A stretch of DNA of 64,000 nt, from contig JAYPUA010000007.1 of assembly GCA_038133845.1 (NCBI GenBank), forward strand, positions 42,986 to 106,985, given 5' to 3'. The stretch is from JAYPUA01 sp038133845 (GTDB lineage Bacteria > SAR324 > NAC60-12). Shown piece by piece: positions 17,744 to 25,397 of this stretch. Position 1 is the stretch's first letter. Every line of letters begins with the position of its first letter. Below the pieces are notes generated by a model that saw nothing but the letters and a program-made list of their open reading frames with translations, did no database searches and was not told where the DNA came from. A program made the translations under genes and the position numbers.

Positions 17744-19141
17744 ATGGAAAAAGTATATCCCCTTGCGGAAATGAAGCAAATTTTTCATGGTCAGACGCAG
17801 CATGTGGACGAAACGGAGGGCATCTCTCGCTTCAGCACCGATACCCGAACCCTGCAGCCGGGAGACTGGTTTCTCTGCCTGCAGGGGGAGACGATGGACG
17901 GACACGACTACATCGCCCGCGCTCTTGAGGCCGGAGCAGCCGGAGTGATTGCAGACCCGAACCGCATTCCTGCAGAGCTGCGGGAAGTCCCGTTTGCCCG
18001 CTTGCTGGTCGCAGACCCCAACTTGGCCCTTCGCCAGTGGGCCCGCGCCCACCGCAGCCAGTTCACCGGGACCGTGCTCGCGGTGACCGGAAGCAACGGC
18101 AAGACCTCCACCAAGGAGATCCTGGCCCAACTCTGTGGCCAGCTGGGAACAACCCACGCGACCTCCGGAAACTTCAACAACTTCATCGGCGTGCCGCTGA
18201 CGATCCTGGAGGCACCGCTGGAGGCCCAGTGGTGGGTCATCGAGTTGGGGACCAACCATCCCGGAGAGATCTCCACGCTCTCGCAGATCGCCCAACCTCA
18301 CGGAGGCATCCTGACAAACGTCGGAGAGAGCCACCTGGAGTTCCTGATCTCGACGGAAGGCGTTGCCCGGGAGAAGTCCGGGCTGTTCCACGGCATGGCC
18401 TCCGGAAGCCGCGTGGTTGTACCGCATGACCTGATGCATGCCGATCTGGTGGGGCAGCAGGCGCTCAAGCATGAAATCCAGCTCCAACCCTACGCGCTGG
18501 AACCTCAGGACAAGGCAACGGTCGCCTCCAAGGTCAAGTGGCAGGGGTCCGGAGTCCGATTTCACCTGTGGGAGATGGAGTTCCAAGCTGCCCTCCACAA
18601 CCCGCTGCATCTGAAGAATCTGGTCGCCAGCCTGGTTCTGCTGCAGGCTCAGGGCTGCTCTGTCGAGTCCCTGAAGCAGGCGGCGGCTCAGCTGGAGGTC
18701 AGCGTTCGGGGACGCTTTCAGCAGCTTCCTCAGGACGGCTGGCTGCTGATTGATGACAGCTACAACGCCAACCCGGACTCCTTCCGCAGCGTCATCCGCA
18801 GCGTGCGCGACATGTTTCCGGATCGCCGCCTGCTGCTTGCTGCCGGACCGATGGCCGAGCTGGGCGACTGGGCCCCGATGCTCCATCGGCAGGTCGCCCA
18901 GGCCGCCGCCGCCTGGGGCGTCTCCCATTTCTGGACGTTGCACGATCAGCGGGCAGAGTTCTACGAAATCGGCTGGGGCGAAGGGTCCGGATCCCCGGAG
19001 ACCTTTCACCTCACTCCAGACCACGACACCCTCGCTGCTCAGCTCCGGAAATCTCTCCAACCTCAAGACATCGTCCTCGTCAAAGGCTCCCGCTCTGCCC
19101 GCATGGAACTCGTTGCCCAGGCCCTGCAAGCCTCCGCCTGA
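17744..19141 (+). CDS. murF: UDP-N-acetylmuramoyl-tripeptide--D-alanyl-D-alanine ligase
   Basis: Adds D-Ala-D-Ala to the peptidoglycan precursor in the cytosol. The 465 residues show the Mur N-terminal domain with STDTRTLQPGDWF, the ATP-binding loop TGSNGKTSTKE at about 115-125, NFNNFIGVPLT, ELGTNHPGEI, NVGESHLE and, in the C-terminal domain, DDSYNANPDS. Start ATG 17744 follows AAGGA. The usual mur/dcw neighbours (murE, mraY, murD) are absent, so the gene has left the division cluster. clpB follows after 101 bases behind its own operator. Confidence 0.93.
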   Translation: MEKVYPLAEMKQIFHGQTQHVDETEGISRFSTDTRTLQPGDWFLCLQGETMDGHDYIARALEAGAAGVIADPNRIPAELREVPFARLLVADPNLALRQWARAHRSQFTGTVLAVTGSNGKTSTKEILAQLCGQLGTTHATSGNFNNFIGVPLTILEAPLEAQWWVIELGTNHPGEISTLSQIAQPHGGILTNVGESHLEFLISTEGVAREKSGLFHGMASGSRVVVPHDLMHADLVGQQALKHEIQLQPYALEPQDKATVASKVKWQGSGVRFHLWEMEFQAALHNPLHLKNLVASLVLLQAQGCSVESLKQAAAQLEVSVRGRFQQLPQDGWLLIDDSYNANPDSFRSVIRSVRDMFPDRRLLLAAGPMAELGDWAPMLHRQVAQAAAAWGVSHFWTLHDQRAEFYEIGWGEGSGSPETFHLTPDHDTLAAQLRKSLQPQDIVLVKGSRSARMELVAQALQASA

Positions 19142-19162
19142 TTCCCCCTGTTTGCAAATTTG

Positions 19163-19189
19163 TTAGCACTCTGATAAAGTGAGTGCTAA
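19163..19189 (+). promoter_or_regulatory. CIRCE operator (HrcA binding site) upstream of clpB
   Basis: TTAGCACTC, nine bases, GAGTGCTAA: an exact match to the CIRCE inverted repeat bound by the heat-shock repressor HrcA. It lies 53 bases before the clpB start. A loose promoter (TTTGCA at 19151, 16 bases, GATAAA at 19173) would overlap it, so repressor binding would block polymerase. Confidence 0.93.
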
Positions 19190-19242
19190 ATTTTGTTCCG
19201 ACCTTCGGAACCCCGTGATTTGACGCGACAGGAGGAGGTTCC

Positions 19243-21846
19243 ATGAACGCGCAGAAGTTGACTCAAAAATCCATCGCTGCCATTGAGGCGGCACATTCCG
19301 AGGCGGTACGCCGCCAGCATCCGGAGATGACCGGGCTGCACTTGCTGCAGGCCTTGATGACTCAGGAGAAGGGCCTGGTGCGGCGACTCCTGGAGAAGCA
19401 GGGAGCGGACGTCCGGGACGTGGAAGCCCGGCTGGAGCAGCAGCTGGGACAGCTGCCCGCGTTCTCTGGGAGCTCGGCCGGACGCGTTGCCGCCAGCGGT
19501 GACTTCAATCAGGCGCTGGTGCGTGCTGAAGATGAGATGAAGAAACTCGGAGACGACTTTGTCAGCGTGGAGCACCTACTGCTGGCGCTGGTGGAGGACC
19601 GGAAGTCTCCGGCCGGGCGACTGCTTTCCGAGTCCGGGGTGGTCCGCAAGGAGTTGGAGGTGGCCCTCAACGACGTGCGGGGCGGGCAGCGTGTGACGAG
19701 TCAGAATCCGGAAGAGACCTACGAGGCGCTGGAGAAGTTTGGTACCGACCTGACTGAGCGGGCACGTTCCGGAAAGCTGGATCCGGTGATTGGGCGTGAT
19801 GATGAGATCCGGCGGGTGGTGCAGGTGCTCTCCCGCAGGACCAAGAACAACCCGGTGCTCATTGGAGAGCCAGGAGTTGGCAAGACGGCGATTGCCGAGG
19901 GGCTGGCCCAGCGCATTTCGCGCAACGATGTCCCGGACAGCCTGAAGGACAAGCGGTTGGTCTCGCTGGACATGGGGGCTCTGGTCGCCGGGGCCAAGTT
20001 CCGGGGAGAGTTTGAGGAGCGCCTGAAGGCCGTCCTCAAGGAGGTTCAGCAGTCCGAGGGGCACATCATCCTCTTCATTGACGAGCTGCACACCGTGGTG
20101 GGTGCAGGAAAAGTCGATGGCGCGATGGATGCCGGAAACCTGCTCAAGCCGATGCTGGCGCGTGGTGAGTTGCACTGCATCGGCGCGACGACGCTGGACG
20201 AATACCGCAAGCACATCGAGAAGGATCCGGCTCTGGAGCGGCGCTTCCAGCAGGTGCTCGTGGGGCAGCCGGACGTCGAGGACACGATCTCGATTCTCCG
20301 GGGGCTGAAGGAACGCTACGAAATCCACCACGGCGTGCGCATCAAGGACAACGCCCTCATTGCCGCAGCGACGCTGTCAAACCGCTACATCACCGACCGC
20401 TTCCTCCCGGACAAGGCGATCGACCTGATGGACGAGGCGGCGGCACGGCTGCGTGTGGAGATCAACTCCATGCCGGCCGAGATGGATGAAATCTCCCGGC
20501 GTATCCTGCAGCTGGAGATCGAGCAGGCGGCCTTGAAGAAGGAGACGGATGCTGCCTCCAAAGAGCGGCTGGACAAGCTCGGGCGCGAGCTGGCAGATCT
20601 GCGCGATCAGTTCAACGCGATGAAGGCGCAGTGGGAGCAGGAGAAGTCCGGACTGAACGCCGTGGCGCAGCTCAAGCAGCAGCTGGACGAGACGAACATT
20701 CAGATTGAGCAGGCGCGCCGTGCCTACAACCTGGAAGAGGCTGCCCGGCTGGAGTACGGGGTGCTTCCAGAGTTGCGGCACCAGCTGGAGGAAGCTCAGG
20801 CGCGAGAACACGACGAGCCAAAGAACCGGCTCCTCAAGGAGGAGGTGGACGCCGAGGACATCGCGGAGATCGTGGCGCGCTGGACCGGAATCCCGGTCTC
20901 CAAGATGCTTGAAGGCGAGCACGAGAAGCTGCTTCAACTTCCGGAACACCTGCACCGGCGTGTTGTCGGACAGGACGAGGCGATTCAGGCGGTCTCCGAT
21001 GCCGTCCAGCGCGCACGCTCCGGAATCAACGACCCGAACCGACCGCTCGGAAGCTTCATCTTCCTGGGACCCACCGGGGTAGGAAAGACGGAGCTGGCGC
21101 GGGCCTTGGCAGAGTTCCTCTTTGACGATGAGCAGGCGATGACTCGGCTCGACATGTCGGAGTACATGGAAAAGCACGCCGTCTCCCGCCTGATCGGAGC
21201 GCCTCCCGGGTATGTGGGGTACGACGAGGGCGGGCAGTTGACCGAGGCCGTGCGACGCCGGCCTTATAGCGTGGTCCTGTTTGACGAGATCGAGAAGGCC
21301 CACCCGGACGTGTTCAATACCCTCCTGCAGATTCTTGATGACGGACGACTGACGGATTCCCAGGGCCGGACCGTGGACTTCCGGAACACGCTGGTGCTGA
21401 TGACCTCCAATCTGGGAAGTCAGCAGCTGATGTCGCTTACCGGAGGTGAGGAGTCGGAGGACGACTTCGTCAAGCTGGCCCAGCAGAAGTTTGCGGTCCA
21501 GGAGGCCCTGAAGCAGCACTTCCGTCCGGAGTTTCTCAACCGGATTGATGACACGATCGTCTTTCATCCGTTGCGCAAGAAGCACATGCGAGACATCGTG
21601 CGGATCCAGCTCAACCGGCTAGGCCAGCGTCTGGCCGAGCGCCGCATTACTCTGGAACTCCGTGAAGAGGCGCTCGACTTCCTGATTGATTCTGGATACG
21701 ACCCCACGTATGGGGCACGTCCGCTCAAGCGGGCCATTCAGAAGGAACTGGAGACCCCGCTTGCCCGAGAGCTGCTCAAGGGCCGCATCCGAGACGGTCA
21801 GGCGGTGACCGTGGCGGTCGAGGGCTCAGAGCTTCAGTTTCAGTAA
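19243..21846 (+). CDS. clpB: ClpB ATP-dependent disaggregase
   Basis: A hexameric AAA+ chaperone that, with DnaK, pulls proteins out of aggregates after heat stress. The 867 residues show the Clp N-terminal repeat domain (1-145), first AAA module with Walker A GEPGVGKT near 208, the coiled-coil middle domain (about 405-525, LEIEQAALKKE onward), the second module with GPTGVGKT near 609, and the C-terminal D2-small domain. Start ATG follows AGGAGG. The upstream CIRCE indicates HrcA control, which is more usual for groE or dnaK than clpB in Gram-negatives. Length is standard. Confidence 0.97.
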   Translation: MNAQKLTQKSIAAIEAAHSEAVRRQHPEMTGLHLLQALMTQEKGLVRRLLEKQGADVRDVEARLEQQLGQLPAFSGSSAGRVAASGDFNQALVRAEDEMKKLGDDFVSVEHLLLALVEDRKSPAGRLLSESGVVRKELEVALNDVRGGQRVTSQNPEETYEALEKFGTDLTERARSGKLDPVIGRDDEIRRVVQVLSRRTKNNPVLIGEPGVGKTAIAEGLAQRISRNDVPDSLKDKRLVSLDMGALVAGAKFRGEFEERLKAVLKEVQQSEGHIILFIDELHTVVGAGKVDGAMDAGNLLKPMLARGELHCIGATTLDEYRKHIEKDPALERRFQQVLVGQPDVEDTISILRGLKERYEIHHGVRIKDNALIAAATLSNRYITDRFLPDKAIDLMDEAAARLRVEINSMPAEMDEISRRILQLEIEQAALKKETDAASKERLDKLGRELADLRDQFNAMKAQWEQEKSGLNAVAQLKQQLDETNIQIEQARRAYNLEEAARLEYGVLPELRHQLEEAQAREHDEPKNRLLKEEVDAEDIAEIVARWTGIPVSKMLEGEHEKLLQLPEHLHRRVVGQDEAIQAVSDAVQRARSGINDPNRPLGSFIFLGPTGVGKTELARALAEFLFDDEQAMTRLDMSEYMEKHAVSRLIGAPPGYVGYDEGGQLTEAVRRRPYSVVLFDEIEKAHPDVFNTLLQILDDGRLTDSQGRTVDFRNTLVLMTSNLGSQQLMSLTGGEESEDDFVKLAQQKFAVQEALKQHFRPEFLNRIDDTIVFHPLRKKHMRDIVRIQLNRLGQRLAERRITLELREEALDFLIDSGYDPTYGARPLKRAIQKELETPLARELLKGRIRDGQAVTVAVEGSELQFQ

Positions 21847-21849
21847 GCA

Positions 21850-21889
21850 GCACCGGAGGCAGGTGGAACTTTCAGTCCACCTGCGGTGC
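21850..21889. terminator. Stem-loop at the clpB / membrane-protein convergent junction
   Basis: GCAGGTGGA and TCCACCTGC form a 9-bp stem with an 8-base loop, extended by GCACC/GGTGC after a 4-base bulge. It begins three bases after the clpB stop and includes the stop of the opposing gene in its loop, so it could end transcription from either side. No thymine run is present. Confidence 0.5.
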
Positions 21890-22876
21890 GGGCCGGGTTC
21901 GACGGAGGAGGAGCACCACGAGCAGGACATAGAGGAAGCTGCGCAGCATCCCTTCAAAGACCTGCTCGGTGAGCAGCAACGGGGAGACGTCGTTGAAGTT
22001 GGCAAAGGCTGGAGCGAAGTCGGAGACGATGAAGACCAGCGAGCCCAGGACGACGGTCAGTTCCACGGCGCTCCTGAGGTACAGGCTGAGGAGCGGCCAG
22101 AGAACAAGGGCCACGAACACGCCTTGCAGGCTGAGGATCAGGATCTTCTCCTCCGGAGCCCACGGCGGGGTGGTCAGCAGCCCGTGAATGCGCTCCCAGA
22201 ATCCCAGCGAGGCTCCGGACTCCTGAAACATCTCCCGAAAGGCGAGGGTCAGCGCCGCGAAGGCCACCCCACACAGGAGAAGGGCCCCGAGGTCTCGGAG
22301 GTTGCGATCGCGGAGCAGCCGCTTCCGAAAAATTCTCCCGGATACCGTGGAGTGCGGTGCCGGGATGAGGATCGGCCCGACCAGCGCCATGAAACTCATC
22401 GCGATGACCTCAACCGTCAGGCGGTCTCTGATCTCCTCATGCAACGCCCCCCGGAACACCCACAATTCCACCAGGTGCTCCCCAGGACCGAGCACCAGCA
22501 GCAGCATCCCGAATACCCCCAGGGCCGAGGGATAAAACCAGTAGATGTTCTTCAGGAGCGGACGCAGCGAAAAGCCGATGAGGACTCCAGCCAGAAACTG
22601 CATGGTGAAGTCGGCCTGCATCGCCCATTCCGGGTCCATCAGCCGTAACGCCAACATCTTGGCGATCGCGTATGCCGCGCCGAGTGCGGTGGGAGAGAGG
22701 TACTTGCCCAGGCTGGTCGCCAGCATGAATGTGTCGAGAGAGTGGGTTTTGGATTGTGCCTTGCCGGGTTTTGCAGGAGCTTGGGAAGCTGCAACGCGAT
22801 GAGTTGCTCTGTCCCTCAAACACTCCGGGAGCCGCTGAAGGAAGCTCTCGAACGCCTGCAAAGACTGCGTGGTCAC
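21872..22876 (-). CDS. Multi-pass membrane protein of unknown function
   Basis: Not recognised. After a polar N-terminal region of about 50 residues, the chain alternates hydrophobic segments (for example around ALGAAYAIAKML, FYPSALGVFGMLLLVLG, VIAMSFMALVGPILIPA, LGALLLCGVAFAALTLAF, LQGVFVALVLWPLLSLYL, VVLGSLVFIVSDFAP and FLYVLLVVLLLRR) with charged loops, suggesting six to eight membrane spans. The GTG at 22876 gives the longest form but overlaps the start of the divergent kinase-like gene by eight bases; an internal ATG near residue 51 is an alternative start just before the first span. Inner-membrane location inferred. Confidence 0.5.
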   Translation of the reverse strand: MTTQSLQAFESFLQRLPECLRDRATHRVAASQAPAKPGKAQSKTHSLDTFMLATSLGKYLSPTALGAAYAIAKMLALRLMDPEWAMQADFTMQFLAGVLIGFSLRPLLKNIYWFYPSALGVFGMLLLVLGPGEHLVELWVFRGALHEEIRDRLTVEVIAMSFMALVGPILIPAPHSTVSGRIFRKRLLRDRNLRDLGALLLCGVAFAALTLAFREMFQESGASLGFWERIHGLLTTPPWAPEEKILILSLQGVFVALVLWPLLSLYLRSAVELTVVLGSLVFIVSDFAPAFANFNDVSPLLLTEQVFEGMLRSFLYVLLVVLLLRRTRPAPQVD

Positions 22877-23735
22877 GTCGATCCTGAAGCAAATAGAAGC
22901 CCAACTCGGAGAGCCGGTAGTGGATCAGTCGCGCGCTACCGGGGGCTGCATCGCTGATGCACAGATACTCAGGCTTCAGTCCGGACGTCGCGTGTTCCTC
23001 AAGCAGGCCCGCCCCGGGCAAGACCGACAGATGCTTCATGCGGAGGCGCAGGGCCTGCGTGAGTTGCGGCGCTCCCAAACGGTCCGGGTACCGGAACTGA
23101 TCGCTGGAGCGCCCGACTTCCTGCTACTCGAGTATATCCCATCTGGAGCGGCACGTCCCGGATCCTACCATCAGCTGGGTCGGCAGTTTGCTCGCTTGCA
23201 CCAGTTCCGGGGTTCGAGGTTCGGATTCTCTGAGGACAACTTCCTGGGAGCCTCGCCCCAGTCCAATCGGGCAGAGTCCGCAGAGCAGCAGAACTGGTGC
23301 GCGTTTTATGCCACGCACCGGTTGGAGTTTCAGGGGCAACTGGCAGAGCAAAAGGGCTTGGCAACTCCGGAACTTCGGCGAGGCTTGACGCGTCTCTTGG
23401 AGCGCCTGCCTGAACTGCTTCAGGGGACGGAAGAGCCCCCTTCGCTGCTGCACGGGGACCTCTGGTCAGGGAATCACCTGATGGATGCCGAAGGGCAGGG
23501 CTGGCTGATTGATCCGGCAGTCTACTATGGGCATCGGGAGGCTGACTTGGCGATGACCACGCTGTTTGGGGGCTTCCCTTCAGAGTTCTATCAAGGGTAT
23601 GATGAAGTGTATCCACGCTTGCCCGGGTGGCAGCAGCGCGAACCTCTTTATCACCTGTACCACTTGCTCAACCACCTGAACCTGTTTGGCGGCAGCTATG
23701 CTGGACAGATTCAGCGCATCCTCTCCCGCTACTGA
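22869..23735 (+). CDS. Fructosamine kinase family protein
   Basis: Members phosphorylate ketoamine (glycation) adducts on sugars or proteins so that they fall apart; bacterial ones often act on ribulosamines. The 288 residues match the family: an early ATGGCIADA segment, FLKQ lysine, LLLEYIPSG hinge, LGRQFARLHQ, FGFSEDNFLG, and the kinase core LLHGDLWSGNH followed by IDPAVYYGHREADLAMT. GTG 22869 is taken as the start since it gives the normal N terminus; no good ribosome site is visible. Cytosolic. The start overlaps that of the divergent membrane-protein gene. Confidence 0.85.
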   Translation: MVTSILKQIEAQLGEPVVDQSRATGGCIADAQILRLQSGRRVFLKQARPGQDRQMLHAEAQGLRELRRSQTVRVPELIAGAPDFLLLEYIPSGAARPGSYHQLGRQFARLHQFRGSRFGFSEDNFLGASPQSNRAESAEQQNWCAFYATHRLEFQGQLAEQKGLATPELRRGLTRLLERLPELLQGTEEPPSLLHGDLWSGNHLMDAEGQGWLIDPAVYYGHREADLAMTTLFGGFPSEFYQGYDEVYPRLPGWQQREPLYHLYHLLNHLNLFGGSYAGQIQRILSRY

Positions 23736-23797
23736 AGGTCCTCCTGAGACTCGAACCTCCGTCGCTTGGCGACATCACCCGCATTTTCTGAAGATCC

Positions 23798-24241
23798 ATG
23801 ATTGACAAAAAACTGATTGGCCACGTGTTTGCTCCGGTAGAACTTCCTGTGGAGGAAGGGCGCCTGAAGTTTGTGGCCAAGGCGTTGGGGCAGACCGACC
23901 CTGTCTACACCGATCGGCAAGCCGCTCAGGCTGCAGGCTACCCGAATCTCCCGGCACCGCCGACCTTCCCCTTCATGCTGGAGGCGGACGCGTTGGACCT
24001 CATGGGGTTCTGTGAATTCCTGGGGCAGGATCTGGGAAGGCTGCTCCACGCGGAGCAGAGCTATACCTACCACCAGCCGATCTGCGCTGGAGACCGCATT
24101 ACCTTTGTCAAGACCATCCGCGAGATCTTTGACAAGAAGAACGGGGCCCTGGAGTTTGTGATCTCGGACAACACCCTGACCAATCAGGACGGGGTGCTCT
24201 GTGCCGAGAGCCGAACCAACTATGTCTTCCGCAACGCCTGA
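23798..24241 (+). CDS. MaoC-type dehydratase, N-terminal-half protein (HadA-like)
   Basis: The 147 residues form one hotdog domain of the MaoC_dehydrat_N type: LPVEEGRLKFVAKALGQTDP at residues 17-36, PAPPTFPF, then HAEQSYTYHQPICAGDRI. Such proteins lack the catalytic Asp-His motif and pair with a catalytic partner to form a (3R)-hydroxyacyl dehydratase/hydratase, as in mycobacterial HadAB. The partner is the next gene, 11 bases on. The substrate, acyl-CoA or acyl-ACP, cannot be told. A thioesterase gene follows the pair. Confidence 0.78.
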   Translation: MIDKKLIGHVFAPVELPVEEGRLKFVAKALGQTDPVYTDRQAAQAAGYPNLPAPPTFPFMLEADALDLMGFCEFLGQDLGRLLHAEQSYTYHQPICAGDRITFVKTIREIFDKKNGALEFVISDNTLTNQDGVLCAESRTNYVFRNA

Positions 24242-24252
24242 GGAGCCTGAAC

Positions 24253-24666
24253 ATGATGCCGAAATATGCCGAATGCAACGTAGGAGACGCGCTTCCTGCA
24301 ATGACCACACAACCGATTTCCCGACACACGCTAGCCCTCTACTGTGGGGCCTCCGGGGATCACAACCCGATTCATGTTGATATTGACTATGCAAAATCAG
24401 CAGGCCTGGAGGACGTGATCGCCCACGGGATGCTCTCCATGGGATACGTCGCCCGGATGCTCACGCAGTGGGTGCCTCAGCAGCAGATCCGCAGCTACAA
24501 GGCTCGCTTCACCGCAATGACCCACATCGGGGACACGGTAACCTGTACCGGGCGCATTGCCGAGAAGTGGGAAGAGTCCGGGGAGCAGCGAGTTCGGGTA
24601 GAACTGTTTGCCGAAACCCCGCAGACACAGACCATCATCGCCGAGGCCGTGGTCGCCTTGGACTGA
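24253..24666 (+). CDS. MaoC-type (R)-specific hydratase/dehydratase, catalytic partner (HadB-like)
   Basis: The 137 residues carry the hydratase motif: YCGASGDHNPIHVD supplies the catalytic Asp and His, and DVIAHGMLSMGY is the overhanging segment near the active site. The enzyme adds or removes water across the double bond of an enoyl thioester with R stereochemistry. Start ATG 24253 follows GAGGAG; a second ATG is directly next to it. Together with the preceding gene it would form a heterodimer. Cytosolic. Confidence 0.82.
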   Translation: MMPKYAECNVGDALPAMTTQPISRHTLALYCGASGDHNPIHVDIDYAKSAGLEDVIAHGMLSMGYVARMLTQWVPQQQIRSYKARFTAMTHIGDTVTCTGRIAEKWEESGEQRVRVELFAETPQTQTIIAEAVVALD

Positions 24667-24691
24667 GGCCCACTTCCGTCCCGGTCGCTTT

Positions 24692-24721
24692 GGAGCAGAA
24701 AGGCGCCGCTCTCTCTGCTCC
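24692..24721. repeat. Hairpin between the dehydratase and thioesterase genes
   Basis: GGAGCAGA and TCTGCTCC form a perfect 8-bp stem around a 14-base loop that contains GGCGCC. It lies 26 bases after the hydratase stop and 59 before the thioesterase start. With no thymine run it could be a weak terminator or an RNA-stability element separating the two. Confidence 0.4.
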
Positions 24722-24780
24722 TGCGGCATTTCGGGCAATGGATCCCAACCCATCCGTTCCCTCTTCATCAAACCGTATCG

Positions 24781-25257
24781 ATGGCTCAGCAGCACCTGTT
24801 CCGGACCGAGGTCATCCCGCAGTGGCTGGATTACAACGGACATGTCCGGGACTCCTACCACACCGTGATCTTCAGTGACGCCGTGGACACATTTATGGAT
24901 GCGATTGGGGTGGATGATGCCTACCGCAAGCGCACCCGGAAGACGCTCTACACGCTGGAGCTGCACACGATCTTTCTCAAGGAACTTCTGGAGAGGACTC
25001 CGTTGCAGGTGGAAACTCAGCTGCTGGCAGTGGATCACAAGCGCCTCCACCTGTGGCAGGGAATCCGGAACCTGAACGACCAGGTGCTGCATACGGTCCA
25101 GGAAACCATGATGCTGCACGTCAGCCAGGAGCCAACCCCTCCTCGCTCAGAACCCTTTCCGGGGGAGATTCAGCAGCGGGTCGACTCTTGGTGGCAGGAA
25201 CATCGGGAGTTGCCCAATCCCTCCGTGCGAGCCTCGTGCATTGGCCTGAGGCGCTGA
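24781..25257 (+). CDS. Acyl-CoA thioesterase, 4HBT hotdog family
   Basis: The 158 residues show the 4HBT-type opening VIPQWLDYNGHVRDS with its Asp, a helix with FSDAVDTFMDAIG, and the following strands (TLYTLELHTIFLKEL). The pattern W-x-D-Y-N-G-H resembles thioesterases in carnitine/betaine catabolism (betainyl-CoA thiolase-associated hydrolases), but that assignment is only by likeness. It follows the dehydratase pair in the same direction after 114 bases, so the three may serve one acyl-thioester pathway. Cytosolic. Confidence 0.72.
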   Translation: MAQQHLFRTEVIPQWLDYNGHVRDSYHTVIFSDAVDTFMDAIGVDDAYRKRTRKTLYTLELHTIFLKELLERTPLQVETQLLAVDHKRLHLWQGIRNLNDQVLHTVQETMMLHVSQEPTPPRSEPFPGEIQQRVDSWWQEHRELPNPSVRASCIGLRR

Positions 25258-25258
25258 C

Positions 25259-25290
25259 GGGCGACCGTTCGCCCCAGATCCAAGATCTGG
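25259..25290. repeat. Two tandem hairpins between thioesterase and pntA
   Basis: Directly after the thioesterase stop, GGGCGA/TCGCCC (6-bp stem, 4-base loop) is followed, sharing one base, by CCAGATC/GATCTGG (7-bp stem, 3-base loop). They probably end the upstream transcript, although no thymine run follows. The pntA promoter begins two bases later. Confidence 0.5.
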
Positions 25291-25291
25291 C

Positions 25292-25321
25292 TTGAACGTG
25301 CACCCAAAGAATTATTATACT
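25292..25321 (+). promoter_or_regulatory. Sigma-70-type promoter for pntAB
   Basis: TTGAAC at 25292-25297, 18 bases, then TATACT at 25316-25321, pointing at pntA. Transcription would begin near 25328 and leave a leader of about 70 bases. It is placed right behind the twin hairpins. Confidence 0.6.
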
Positions 25322-25397
25322 GCCAAACAGTTCACTCCCCGCCTGCGCTTAGCCAAAGCCGCACTTCACTCCATCGCACCCATCCACAGATGTCTCT

